Notes: a model not told the origin generated them from the sequence alone. 64,000 nucleotides of DNA from Mnemiopsis leidyi (GCA_000226015.1 JH153555.1:3439-67438); one strand, 5' to 3'; shown: positions 40,940-51,336, counted from the stretch's first letter. Translations and numbers: made by a program.

Positions 40940-41235
40940 TCGAAGTAGACAGTGGCCTGGAATGCTCAGTTTGTAAAATGGTCTTCAGAGGACCCCGGAT
41001 GAAGGGAGTCTATCAGTCCCACTTTGAGACTATTCACCAGAGGAGGAGTCCCGCCTGCATCATATGTGGTCGTGTGTTCAACAACGAGAACGACCGGAAG
41101 AACCACCAGCTGTCCTGCCCTAACTTCGTGAAACCTAAACCTCCGTCCCAACACATTTGTCATCACTGCCAGAGAAGCTTTGACACGGCTAAAGGTCTCA
41201 ATATCCATCGAGCTTTGTACCATAGATGGAAATGA
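40940..41235 (+). CDS. Alternative 3' exon 63: three fingers
   Basis: Acceptor CTATTATTTCAG ends at 40939. CSVC-X15-H-X4-H (GVYQSHFETIH) with F-R-G-P, a six-residue linker QRRSPA, CIIC-X12-H-X3-C (ENDRKNHQLSC), a Lys/Pro linker, and CHHC-X12-H-X4-H with FDTAKGLNIHRALYH. The tail is RWK. It is the full form from which exons 61 and 62 could have lost fingers. Confidence 0.89.
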
Positions 41236-42009
41236 GCTTTGTTATTTCCTTTTGGAGATGAGCTTTGTACGTGTTACCCTTGTCGCTTGTGATTGTTCAA
41301 TTTGGGAAAATGAAAGATCGTCATCATGCACACTGCAATCTAACTTTAAGTTGTACCGTATTATCTTTAAGTTATGGTTTTTACACTATCTATAGCCCTG
41401 TTTTCCTAGGTATATCACCTGCTAGTAGAACAATTATTATACCCTCATCTATTGTAGACTTAACTTAATCAGTAATCTTACTTAAACTGGGAATTATTGA
41501 TTTAATTGTTAACGTGGTATTATTATTCAGCTGCATGTTCATAAAACCCACTGATGAAAATTGAAATAGCAACTTCTAAGTTTTTAAATAGCTCCCATTA
41601 GTTGATGTGAGCTAGATTTTGTTAATTGTTACTAGACCAGACGTGCCGAACTCAGTGGAGCGGCATCAGGGCCGCAAAAAAGCGGTAAAACCGGATCCGT
41701 AGTTTGGACAGTTAATTTTTAGTTAAACCAGTCTCTGTGGTGCGGACGTCTCCTCTTGAACAGTAACACCCGGCCAGGGCAGCTCAAAAGACGTTCTGTA
41801 GGATTAGCCAGAATCGTTAAGTCACGATCATGGCTAAATCAAGATTAACCTTCAAATTTTATCTGATATCGAAATTTGATGACATCCGGTACCCAGTAGT
41901 CAGTAGTAGGATCCGAAAATTTTGGCTGATGAACATTTAAACTTTTGCGGACTAATAAGACGTCACTAAAAAAACAATTCCACTTCGTTAGCACCATGCT
42001 ACTTTTCAG
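41236..42009. other. Spacer after exon 63
   Basis: About 775 bp without a supported coding region. Small open frames at 41180-41468 overlap the end of exon 63 or are AT-rich noise. A more GC-rich patch at about 41636-41700 with GGCCGC...GCGG is unexplained, possibly a worn insertion. No tRNA, zinc-finger relic or named repeat was recognised. Confidence 0.45.
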
Positions 42010-42287
42010 CTTCAACCGGAACTGGAGGTGTCTGGGAGTGTGAGTTTTGCGGGAAAATATTCTCCGGTCGTCAGAGCAAATCAGTCTTCAAGCTACATCT
42101 GGACACGATCCATTTACAGAAGCAGCGCTCGCCCTGTGTCCACTGTGGCAAAGTGTTCAACCGAGCAGGAAATAGGAAAAGACACGAGCAGATCTGCAGG
42201 ATGAAACCCGGACAGCGACAAACATCGCCTATTCAAGACGTTTATCCTGATTTAGGGACCGGGGAGCTGTTCTGGTTTAGAGAATGA
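42010..42287 (+). CDS. Alternative 3' exon 64: expanded finger plus C2HC finger
   Basis: Acceptor GCTACTTTTCAG ends at 42009. CEFC-X15-H-X4-H (SVFKLHLDTIH), LQKQRSP, CVHC-X12-H-X3-C (AGNRKRHEQIC), then a 30-residue tail with acidic and aromatic residues (DVYPDLGTGELFWFRE), which could contact partners. Confidence 0.9.
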
Positions 42288-42531
42288 TAGTTGTTGCCAG
42301 ACTTTTATTTGAAGACAGTTTCAAGAGCTTTTATCAACTTTTTTTTTGTTTTATCTGACCTTATGTTCAGTTGATCGACTCAAATGTTTGTCAAATCCTT
42401 TTTTCGTAAAAGCACGCATTCTCATCAAGCAGCCCTTACAACAGATAGATGTTTATACAGCACAATGAAACAAACCAGAAAGTTTTATCGAAAATCATGA
42501 CGAAGTTACCTGACCCCACCTCCTCCTCCAG

Positions 42532-42719
42532 TGCTGAACAGTGGCCGGACCATGTGCAGACTGTGCGGCAAGGCCTACCGGGATAAGTTCACCTTCAGGA
42601 AACACTACGAAACGGTTCATCTCAAGATACGAAACTTCCAGTGTCTTTATTGTTCTAAACGTTTCGCTCAAAACGGGAATAAGAGTCGACATGAACAAGT
42701 CTGCCAGAAAAGACCGTAG
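42532..42719 (+). CDS. Alternative 3' exon 65: C2H2 plus C2HC finger
   Basis: Acceptor CTCCTCCTCCAG ends at 42531. CRLC-X12-H-X4-H (FTFRKHYETVH), LKIRNFQ, CLYC-X12-H-X3-C (NGNKSRHEQVC), tail QKRP. The first finger has no insertion, in contrast to its neighbours. About 315 bp of spacer without features follow. Confidence 0.9.
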
Positions 42720-43034
42720 TTTATTTGTTGGCTATTTTATTATCGTTGTTGGCAAGCTATTGTTTGGTGATGTATATGATGTGACTGAAACCCTTTAAAC
42801 TGATTTAGCATTGACTTACTAATTGGGAAATTTCCGTCCAGAATATATTCGACAAATAATTGATATACCCTGGCCTCGAACTCTGCAGTCTACTGTCCTT
42901 CAAATGACGCAAATGAGCGTGTTAAAAAGACTAAGCTCTCCTGCGGCTGGGTAGGTTGCAGTTAGAAAAAGATTAAGATGCTGCATATCCGACTTGGGCT
43001 TGATCTAGGGACTAACATTAACACTCCCTGCCAG

Positions 43035-43342
43035 AATCGAGAAGTGTGTTATGTGCGGAGTGCGGGAAGGTCTTCACTGGTCGCTGGTGTATCAATTCGC
43101 TCGGAGTTCACCGACGTACAGTTCATCTGAAGATACGGAAGTACGAATGTCACTTTTGTGACTTGAGATTTACGCAGATCGCATCTCGGAAAAGGCACAT
43201 GAAGACTTGCCCTAAGAATGACGGAGGAGCTGGAAACAACGAAGCGAGTCGTCAAGATTTCCTGTGTGTCTACTGCGGGAAACGTTTTAACCAGAACTCG
43301 AACAGACTTCGTCACGAGCTCAAATGCCAGTGTAGATTTTAG
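43035..43342 (+). CDS. Alternative 3' exon 66: three fingers
   Basis: Acceptor ACTCCCTGCCAG ends at 43034. CAEC-X15-H-X4-H (NSLGVHRRTVH), LKIRKYE, CHFC-X12-H-X3-C (IASRKRHMKTC), an 18-residue Gly/Asn linker, and CVYC-X12-H-X3-C (NSNRLRHELKC). The extra finger resembles the second fingers of exons 65 and 68 (NxNRLRHE), so it may derive from a neighbour. Confidence 0.9.
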
Positions 43343-43583
43343 TGCACTTGCAACCGCATTTGTATCCCTCCTCCTCTATCGCTTTTGTTAATCGACGAGA
43401 TTTTACTTTGTTTGGCTTTAAGTTCAAGTGTAACAGATTAATTGATTTCTGATCCTTATTTTAAGTGAATCAAATTTTTCATTCAAAACAAAAGTCCAAA
43501 TATAGATTATCCTATCTGGGGTTAAATATGCTTAGTAAGAAACTAAGCTCAAGTAAGGAACTAAGACCAAGACGTCCCATCAG

Positions 43584-43783
43584 ACGGAGTCTACTGTCCA
43601 GTGTGCGGAAGATTGTTCAGAGGACAACATCACAAGAACACTTTTAGAGTACACTACCGGACTGTACATCTGAAGATACGGAACTACAGTTGTCTCTATT
43701 GTGATATGAAGTTTACACAGGGTGGTTCCCAGAAGAGACATATGAGGATTTGTCCTCATAATTTGGCATATCGCGGAAATTAG
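43584..43783 (+). CDS. Alternative 3' exon 67: expanded finger plus C2HC finger
   Basis: Acceptor GTCCCATCAG ends at 43583. CPVC-X15-H-X4-H (NTFRVHYRTVH) with F-R-G, LKIRNYS, CLYC-X12-H-X3-C (GGSQKRHMRIC), tail PHNLAYRGN. Part of the 66-71 family with RVHY/KVHY before the first zinc His pair. Confidence 0.9.
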
Positions 43784-43931
43784 GTCTGAAATTTTTGGTT
43801 GCGCTTTTTCTGGCCTTGATGAAATTCTTGATGGTAAATGTTCGGCCCATAGCTTATTTTTACATACGCTGCAAGATAGATCATGAGAATTACCCCTGTA
43901 CATCGAGTTAAAAGAATTATTGAATTTTCAG

Positions 43932-44143
43932 GCCCATTTTCAGTGAACACCAAAGATGGCTTAAGTTGTCCTATATGCTTAAAGGTCTTCAAAGGAATGA
44001 ACAGCAGGAATCATCTACGGGTTCATTATAAGACAATTCATCTCAAAATTAGACAGTTTGTCTGTGAATTTTGTAAGAAACGTTTCGGCCAGAATGGTAA
44101 TAGATTGAGACATGAAGGAACTTGTAAAAGAAGACTTGGATGA
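43932..44143 (+). CDS. Alternative 3' exon 68: expanded finger plus C2HC finger, twin acceptors
   Basis: Two in-phase acceptors sit 12 bases apart, AATTTTCAG ending 43931 and CCATTTTCAG ending 43943; using the second removes four residues. CPIC-X15-H-X4-H (NHLRVHYKTIH), LKIRQFV, CEFC-X12-H-X3-C (NGNRLRHEGTC), tail KRRLG. A decayed copy of this exon lies 0.4 kb downstream. Confidence 0.89.
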
Positions 44144-44424
44144 GAGTTGGTTTGTGTGCGTAGATTGAACCAGAGTTAAAAATAGTATCCCATCTGTTAG
44201 GGATTAATGAGTTTAAATTTTCCGCTTGATTTTAGACCTCATTGAAATAGGTGACAGTGATATTCTTCACGTTTTTTATCAATTAAAGATTTATATCATA
44301 GGACATTGGCAAGTTTAACATTTTGGATCGCAAAGTCATTGTCGTGACTCATTCGCAACTCATTTGATTAAAGTTCCAAGTGGTACTAAAATTTCAGTTT
44401 GCACCGATAAAGGCATAAGTTTTC

Positions 44425-44575
44425 CTGTAAGTGGTTAGGTTTTCAAAGGAGCAAACAAGAAGAAAAACCTTCGGGTTTATCATAGGACTTACAGATCAAG
44501 TAGTTTGTCAGTTCTGTACGAAGCGTTTTGGTCAGAATGGTAATTAGAATGGTAAATAGAGTGAGACATGAAGTT
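44425..44575 (+). pseudogene. Alternative exon 69: relic copy of exon 68
   Basis: The stretch GGTTTTCAAAGGAGCAAACA and the later CAGTTTGTC..TTCTGTACGAAGCGTTTTGG align with exon 68. The relic has lost the segment around the HLKI linker and the first Cys pair, and contains an internal stop and a small duplication (GGTAATTAGAATGGTAAATAGA). No usable acceptor leads into it. The rest of the 44144-44988 spacer is AT-rich and empty. Confidence 0.75.
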
Positions 44576-44988
44576 GTCTTTAAGAAAATACTCGCTGAAT
44601 TGTGGGTGGTTATGCCGTTGTAGATCGAATTTGATTTTTTAACACAAATTATTTGAGTTCGCACAATCATTTTGCTATCTTTCTAAAAATCTGATTTAGT
44701 ATGAGTTACCTTTGAACTTTCTTTTGAGCGAGTGAAAGTTACCTTAGAACCTTTTTATGAGCAAATGTTATTTGTTTTAATAGGCTTATGTTACGAATAT
44801 ATTTATATGACCTACTGTCCTTGACTTATTCAGGGATTAATCTTATATTGGGCTTTCTGCTTTCCGAAAAAAATTTAGTATGATGTATGGAATAGGGCCA
44901 TTAACAAAGCACAAATGCAATTATTGAACGGTAAATAAGCGGTAAATCCTGCACTATAGTGGTGAAAATTCAAAGTTTTAATTTTCAG

Positions 44989-45203
44989 TACTCACCGATG
45001 GAGACGGAGGTATTGTGTGTCCCGTTTGTCGTAAAGTTTTTAAGGGAGTCACCAACAGGAGCTCGTTTAAGGTTCATTACAAAACCATTCATCTTAACAT
45101 CAAGGAGTTTTCTTGCTCCTTCTGTGGCCGGAGGTTCACACAAAATGGGTCTAGGAAAAGGCACATGTTAACTTGCCCTGCTAGACCTATTCAATTGGAT
45201 TGA
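44989..45203 (+). CDS. Alternative 3' exon 70: expanded finger plus C2HC finger
   Basis: Acceptor TAATTTTCAG ends at 44988. CPVC-X15-H-X4-H (SSFKVHYKTIH), LNIKEFS, CSFC-X12-H-X3-C (NGSRKRHMLTC), tail PARPIQLD. It is closest to exons 67 and 68 (F-K-G..N-R, KTIH). The 520 bp downstream are very AT-rich; the minus-strand open frame there shows no domain. Confidence 0.9.
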
Positions 45204-45724
45204 ATGACGTGATGCCTTCTTTACGTATTTTGATTATGGACTTGGCTGAGCAAAATCATGAAAAGAATTTTTCTTCTGTTATTGGTATTGTTGATATGCA
45301 CTCGACAATCAAGAAATTTTAGGGCTAAATCGTGGTCTTTATGAATACTCACATTTAAAGAGGCCATCATAATATGTTATAATTTTAAGTTATAAATCGC
45401 TTTATTTAATTTTTTGTTTTGACTTATTATTTCTAGATCTTATATTGTCATGATACACTGTATGCTGTGTCCTGCTTTCATTTTCATCGATAAAATTGTT
45501 ATCTTCATATTACGATTAAATGTAGAGTTTTCCTTCTTTATAACTATGATAATGAAAAAGACGTATTGAATCAAAATGAATGAAAAATACTTGAATAAAA
45601 TCCGAACCAAGAGTTCAATGCCATTAGAAGATGTAATAACATCAGTTGAAGATAATTCACTAAAATAACTTCGCATATGACCCTATCTTCCATAACCGTC
45701 TCTAATCTTTACCAGCATTTTCAG

Positions 45725-45939
45725 TTCCCCTCACTCTAACCGGACCGGGCTCCAGAGACTGCTGCTTGTGTCCTGTCTGCGGTAAAGTCTTCGTCGGTGT
45801 CTGGAAGAAGAAGAACTACAACCTCCACTTCAGGACTGTCCATCTCAAGCAGCAGAACTACAAGTGTTCCCACTGTCCGAAGCGGTTCGGGCAGTGTGGT
45901 TCCCGCAAGAGACACGAACAGATATGTCCTAGACGCTGA
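45725..45939 (+). CDS. Alternative 3' exon 71: expanded finger plus C2HC finger
   Basis: Acceptor CAGCATTTTCAG ends at 45724. CPVC-X15-H-X4-H (KNYNLHFRTVH) with a Lys-rich insertion (WKKKN), a variant linker LKQQNYK, CSHC-X12-H-X3-C (CGSRKRHEQIC), tail PRR. The open frames at 45736-45990 (minus) and 45797-46039 (plus) are shadows. Confidence 0.89.
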
Positions 45940-46181
45940 TATGAGAGGCCGACATGTAGATCTTCTTACGTTGAGACGATTTAGGTTCATGAGATTTCGT
46001 TACGTTGATTTGGTCCAAATTTTGGCCGGAAATTGTTAAATGTTTTTTTTGTCGGGGCTAAAAGTTACAACAGAAGTTGATAACCGTTCAATTGGTTACA
46101 AAGACAGTCCAACAACCGTCAGTTATTGTAATTTTAGGTAACACCTCCAAGATCAGCGAATTTCAACAGCTTTACTTTCAG

Positions 46182-46399
46182 TGTTCAGCTTTACAGGAGA
46201 CTTCCTGTCTCGCACTAAAGACGTGAGGAAGTTTTCTTGTGTGCTCTGTTCCAAGTCTTTCTACCGTCGGAGACACCTGGAGAACCACCACAGGACCCAC
46301 ACGGGGGAGAGACCCTTTGTTTGTGGGCTCTGTGGGAAACGGTTCGGGGACAGCTCCAACTACAGGAAGCATATCAAGCAGCCCCACATGATTCCGTGA
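46182..46399 (+). CDS. Alternative 3' exon 72: two C2H2 fingers with canonical TGERP linker
   Basis: Acceptor TTTACTTTCAG ends at 46181. CVLC-X12-H-X3-H ([11 protein letters not shown]), linker [12 protein letters not shown]12-H-X4-H ([12 protein letters not shown]), tail MIP. It is the only unit with the canonical TGE(K/R)P linker and an H-X3-H first finger, as in ordinary poly-finger proteins, so it may have entered the array from another finger gene or escaped local homogenisation. Confidence 0.9.
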
Positions 46400-46625
46400 T
46401 GGACAAGCGGTGTTTTTATGAACATCAGAGATAATGGAGAAGATGTTTTATAGTGTTTTAGATTTGTATGTTAGTACCCGGGACTTGAATGAGGGGTTTA
46501 TCGTTACATTACACATATAATTTTATCGTTTATTTGTATCATGCTCAAATGATTAATAGATCGGCCGTCCTACAAAGTTTCTCCGAAAGTCCGAGAGCAC
46601 TTTATAATCATAAGCTAACTTTCAG

Positions 46626-46834
46626 ACAGAAAAATGGGATACCGGCATAAGTGTCCAATTTGCGAAAAGAGATTCCAGACGAAGCAAAACTGTGCCACTC
46701 ACTACCAAGCAATCCATCTCAAGGCCCGACCATTTCAGTGTGAAATGTGCGGAAGGGTTTTCGGTTTTCATCAGTCCAAAATTAGACATTCCAAAACTTG
46801 CCCTGCATTAAAAATGAGACGGCCTTATTCATGA
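46626..46834 (+). CDS. Alternative 3' exon 73: C2H2 plus C2HC finger
   Basis: Acceptor TAACTTTCAG ends at 46625. CPIC-X12-H-X4-H (KQNCATHYQAIH), LKARPFQ, CEMC-X12-H-X3-C (HQSKIRHSKTC), basic tail MRRPYS. No insertion in the first finger. The next 460 bp are AT-rich with no ORF. Confidence 0.89.
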
Positions 46835-47295
46835 TGAGACGTCCTTATTTATTGACCGGTAAATTCGATAATCGGATATGATCTGGTCTTAAGGTCGTAG
46901 GGGTTTGTGAAGATAATTTCTATTTCAATTGCATGGTTTATATGACGTGAAGTGTAGACTTAGCGGAGAATTGTTAGCCTCAGCGGAAAGCAAAATTTCA
47001 GAGCTAATTTTGTTATAATCGTGGTCTATGTATCCGAGTACTTTGTTATCAGTACAACATTAATAATTGATTTAAGAATTAAGATTTGGTAGAAGACTCG
47101 AATTTGCTCCTTTAATGATGTTCACCTTTAGGGAATATCGATATTTCTATTTGAGATTTTAAATATCTAAATTTCAAACTTTAAAACCTGAATTTGGTTA
47201 GGGTATTTGCCAGATATACTTATTTATATGACAAATGGTTGGAGCCTGAACTAGTTTTTACGCAAATCCCGTCTGAAACTGTAAACCGGCCTCAG

Positions 47296-47480
47296 GAACA
47301 CTATGTCCGCTATGTCCTCGACAGTTCACGGGAAGTCTGAGGGAGTCTAAACTGAGGAAACACTACAAGGAGGTCCATCTTAGAGTGAGAGACCACGTTT
47401 GTCAGTTTTGTGGGCGAGCTTTCTCTCAGAGCACCAATAGGAATAGACATGCTTTAACGTGCAAGTTGCGTCGTCCTTAA
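47296..47480 (+). CDS. Alternative 3' exon 74: expanded finger plus C2HC finger
   Basis: Acceptor ACCGGCCTCAG ends at 47295. The first Cys is only three residues after the junction. CPLC-X15-H-X4-H (SKLRKHYKEVH) with F-T-G, LRVRDHV, CQFC-X12-H-X3-C (STNRNRHALTC), tail KLRRP. The 430-bp spacer to exon 75 contains AT-rich low-complexity sequence only. Confidence 0.89.
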
Positions 47481-47910
47481 TTTTGAACAGACAAGATTGA
47501 TATGATTAGATGTATTTATGAAACTTAACTGGAATTTTAGTTCGAATTCGTACACGTGACATTAACTAATCGTGTGGTGATTATGAGAAATATGTTGGGT
47601 TTTTCCGGTCTGGTTCGCTGTTTGCAATTATCAGGGGCGTACGCGTTTATTTTGTTAGAGTGATAATGATATTATATCGATCATATTGCCACATTAATAT
47701 TTTATATTTACTTTATTTATTTACTAGTTTTATTTTGTTCAACAAAATACGAACTACCTATTTGTACCACTATCTTCTGCGACTAAACGAATCCCGTCCA
47801 TACAATGTATTGACTATTGAAGTACCTCTAACTGAACCTTGAAATTTCCCTCGTGGCTGCGGTATCTGGTTTGCAAAAACACATACCCTTCACTACGTCT
47901 AACATTTCAG

Positions 47911-48146
47911 TTACCGAGGATGAACCGGTCCTCACCTGCCCAGCTTGCTCTAAAATGTTCCGTGGTCCCCAACAAAAGTGTCACTACAAAATCCATTACC
48001 GGGCCGTCCACCTGAAGATCAGGAACCACCTGTGCGACTGGTGTGGGAAGAGATTTTCCCGCAACAATGCGCTACAGCGGCATCGTAGATCCTGCAAATT
48101 TGGCAAAACCAATTGTACTTCAACCGATAACACGTTTCCTCTCTGA
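47911..48146 (+). CDS. Alternative 3' exon 75: expanded finger plus C2HC finger
   Basis: Acceptor CTAACATTTCAG ends at 47910. CPAC-X15-H-X4-H (CHYKIHYRAVH) with F-R-G-P-Q-Q, LKIRNHL, CDWC-X12-H-X3-C (NNALQRHRRSC), Thr/Asn-rich tail. It is the near twin of exon 76: RGPQQ.CHYKIHYRAVHLKI is shared almost completely. Confidence 0.91.
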
Positions 48147-48368
48147 TGTAAAGTTATATGTCTCTAAACATCGGTTTCGCATAAATGTATGGCTTGCAAT
48201 TTTTACTTACCATATATGATATTTGATCTGAGAATCACGATCTTGGTTGAAAAATTTAATAGCTGCCGAGATAAAAGAAGAGTGAAAATTTGCGTGCCAA
48301 GAAAACGTAGACCAAATCTCCAAAACAAGTTTTTGGGATCCGTTTTAATTTCACAAAAAACATTTCAG

Positions 48369-48592
48369 CTGGTGAGCAAGTAATAACCTGCCCAGTGTGT
48401 GCCAGACAGTTCCGGGGTCCCCAACAGCGGTGCCACTACAAGATCCACTACCGGGCAGTCCACCTCAAGATTAAAGATCACGTGTGTGATTGGTGTGGGA
48501 GGGGATTCTCCAGGAACAACCGACTCCAGGACCACAAGAAGACGTGTAAAGTGGGGAAATCTTTGTTGAATTTGTACGGGCCTGGAGTCTGA
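48369..48592 (+). CDS. Alternative 3' exon 76: expanded finger plus C2HC finger
   Basis: Acceptor AAACATTTCAG ends at 48368. CPVC-X15-H-X4-H (CHYKIHYRAVH), LKIKDHV, CDWC-X12-H-X3-C (NNRLQDHKKTC), tail KVGKSLLNLYGPGV. The first finger matches exon 75; the second differs at helix positions likely to contact DNA (NALQR against NRLQD), so the two would read related but different sites. Confidence 0.91.
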
Positions 48593-48930
48593 TCAATTAC
48601 TGAGCTGATTAACAACTTATATGAGCGTGATCGTTTGTTTACCATATAGTGTGATTTATGTTTTTACATGAAATATTTGACAAATCTTTGGCCTTTTTTT
48701 CGCTGACAATATTTTAGCCAAGATAAACTTGCAGTATGTTGACTGGTTAACCAGTGCCTTTGCAGTACAGAGCACAGTCCTTTATCCAAATGAGAGGCGT
48801 TCATTACCAAATTTTACCGTCGTCCGTCAATCTCTGAATCTCTGTTATTTAGTAATCTGTAATCTGGTTCGCACCCCTATCTTCAATCTCTCTCTCCTGT
48901 ATTCCTCCCGTCAAAACAGTCGATTTCCAG

Positions 48931-49154
48931 GCTACACCGAGGTTGAAAACAGCGTGACTTGCAATATTTGTCGGCGAGCCTTCTACGGGTACCAGCGGAA
49001 AAACCACTTCAAGATCCACTACCGGTCGGTTCACCTCCGTATTAAGGAGCACGGATGTGTGTGGTGCGGGAAGCTGTTCGGTAGGGCTGACACCAGTAGG
49101 AGACACGAGAAGATCTGTCCGATGAGGGGGAAAACTCCTGACTGGAGGGAGTAG
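48931..49154 (+). CDS. Alternative 3' exon 77: expanded finger plus C2HC finger
   Basis: Acceptor CGATTTCCAG ends at 48930. CNIC-X15-H-X4-H (NHFKIHYRSVH), LRIKEHG, CVWC-X12-H-X3-C (ADTSRRHEKIC), tail PMRGKTPDWRE. Third member of the 75-77 family (FKIHYR.VHL.IK.H). The frame is open back to 48729 but that part is intron. AATAAA at 49384. Confidence 0.9.
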
Positions 49155-49513
49155 GACTGTGTAAGCGAGCAGTGAGGACTATAAATTGTGAGAAGTGAGG
49201 ACTTTATAGAGAGAAGTGGGCATCTTCAATTTATAGCTGTAGAGATTAACCTTCCTACCTCTTATTTGGGACAAAACGATATTTTAATCATAAATATATA
49301 TATTTATTCTTTATGGTTTGAAGTTGGCTGATAATGTTAACGGTTTAAATATAACGTTCAATATATTGTACCTCAGTTAAATTAATAAATTACTTTTTCA
49401 CAAAAATAATCAAACAAACGAAATAACAACGTACAGTTCAATATCACATCATGTTTGAAATCTCTACTTCAAATCTTGAATCTGATCCTGAGCCAGTCAC
49501 GTGCCCCCTCCAG

Positions 49514-49728
49514 AAGATACAGTCTCACAGTCTATAGTACGACAAGTTCGATGTCCCTTCTGTCCGTCAGTTTATCACGGAAAGAACCGAAACTATAACT
49601 TGAAGTTCCACCTGGATGCCGTCCACTCGAAGGTCAGAAAACACAGTTGCGGTTTCTGTGGCAAGATGTTTTATCGACCGGACACTAGCAAGCGTCATGA
49701 GAAGATTTGCAAGTTGAGAAAAGTCTAG
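49514..49728 (+). CDS. Alternative 3' exon 78: expanded finger plus C2HC finger
   Basis: Acceptor GCCCCCTCCAG ends at 49513. CPFC-X15-H-X4-H (YNLKFHLDAVH), SKVRKHS, CGFC-X12-H-X3-C (PDTSKRHEKIC), tail KLRKV. The second finger shares DTS.RHEKIC with exon 77. Spacer to exon 79 is A-rich, with no coding signal. Confidence 0.89.
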
Positions 49729-50059
49729 AAAATCGAGTAACGTTCTTATGTGTACATCAAGTATTGCTTCGAGCACTAGATTTTTGTTTGGTGGGAATTC
49801 CTATTTCCTATCTACCAATTCATAGCAAAAGGGGCAAAATCGATTGTTTCCGTTTAATTAACCGATATGATGTTACTGAACGCAAAATGCAAAAAACGCC
49901 ACATTCGATTTCATTTTTAAGACCACAAAACCTAGAAAATCTTAAAACCGTACAATGTCTTTAAAAAAGTCAATTCTTACCTACTTGTTCATCTCAAAAA
50001 GTGTCTATTTACATTCACTACGATTTCACTCAAACACTGGACTTACAGTCCCTCTTCAG

Positions 50060-50319
50060 CGCTACAAGATGCAGTCCAGTGTAACATCTGTAGTAGAGTG
50101 TTCCGGGGGTCCCTGAGTGTAGGGAGGCAGTCTCTAGAGCGACACCTCAAGCACGTGCACCTCAAGATCAAGGATATTCCGTGTGAGTACTGTGGCAAGC
50201 TATTCGGCAGGTCCAGCACTCGAAACGCTCATTACAAGAGGTGCCCCAATCGAGTTGGGTGGTTTGCCCTGAAGTGTCGGGATAACACTGACAGTAACAC
50301 TGAGGATGGGAAGAAATGA
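50060..50319 (+). CDS. Alternative 3' exon 79: X17 first finger plus C2HC finger
   Basis: Acceptor CCCTCTTCAG ends at 50059. CNIC-X17-H-X4-H (QSLERHLKHVH), LKIKDIP, CEYC-X12-H-X3-C (SSTRNAHYKRC), tail with acidic DNTDSNTEDGKK. It is the last unit of the C2HC block and the first with the five-residue insertion common further on. AATAAA at 50535. Confidence 0.89.
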
Positions 50320-50681
50320 CTGAAATTGGATTCGGACGATGTGTTTTTCTTTCTGTATTGGGGCTCTGTACTGTGGTCAGCGATAGTCTTTTATAATAGC
50401 AACGTTGTATTTCTTACGATCTTTTACTTTTTTTACTCTAGAGTTTGACTTGAGGACAGGCTATATTTTTTCTAAATATATGACGATATAAAAACTACTA
50501 GGCTTTTTGTTAAATAATGGATGGATGCCCCCTAAATAAATTCCAGTAGCTAATAATATGGCCCCGTTCTATTTCATATTTTATATTATAAGACCTTTTC
50601 CGACCAATCCCGGAAAAGGTCTTCACAACAACCCTTCCCATAATATACCATATTCTGGCATATTCACACCTCTTCTCTCAG

Positions 50682-50965
50682 CTATCTACATTCTACAGCC
50701 CGTCCCTCCTCCCAACCTGATCCATCCCAAGGACGTGGTTCAGTGCCACATCTGCTTCAAAACTTACAGAGGATTAGATAGGAGGAGAAGTCTGAGACGT
50801 CACATCAAATCTAAACACGATGGAGTCAAAGATCAGGTTTGCCAGTTTTGCGGCCAGAAGTTCGGCCGGAAGTACACGTTAGACACCCACGTGGCCAGAC
50901 GTCATGCGGAACAGCTGGAAGCTCTCTCTTCCCACAGAAATTCTGAAGTTGATGCCGATCAGTGA
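50682..50965 (+). CDS. Alternative 3' exon 80: expanded finger plus C2H2 finger
   Basis: Acceptor CTCTTCTCTCAG ends at 50681. A Pro/Val/Ile-rich lead (QPVPPPNLIHPKDV) precedes CHIC-X15-H-X4-H (RSLRRHIKSKH), DGVKDQV, CQFC-X12-H-X4-H (KYTLDTHVARRH), and a Glu/Asp-rich tail. It starts the third zone, in which the last finger is C2H2 again. Confidence 0.9.
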
Positions 50966-51121
50966 CATTTCAAGAGTTTTATAATTTTATTAAAAGTTTG
51001 AGCCTTTTAATTTGCTTCTAATTTCTGTCACAAGTTGTCACCTACCCAAGCTAATACAAAAATTCCCGCCGTTTTCCATGTCTCAGCGCAAGCCCAGCAA
51101 CCTCCCCCCTCTTGAATTTAG

Positions 51122-51336
51122 GAGTTCTGCAACCGCCCTTTGAACGGACGGTGAGCTGTGGGATATGTCGGGCAACCTACCGGGGTCCCAGCCGGAACCG
51201 CAGTCTCAGACTGCACGTCAACTCGGTACACTACGGTATAAAGGAGGGCAAGTGTGAGATATGTGACAGGACGTACACGAGGAGAGCCACACTGGAGGCC
51301 CACATGGCTAAGTTCCACGGGATTGTCAAGAAATAA
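51122..51336 (+). CDS. Alternative 3' exon 81: expanded finger plus C2H2 finger
   Basis: Acceptor CTTGAATTTAG ends at 51121. CGIC-X15-H-X4-H (RSLRLHVNSVH) with Y-R-G-P, YGIKEGK, CEIC-X12-H-X4-H (RATLEAHMAKFH), tail GIVKK. It is paralogous to exon 80 (RGx..RSLR.H, TL..H). Spacer after it is AT-rich with a short TA run at 51480. Confidence 0.9.
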
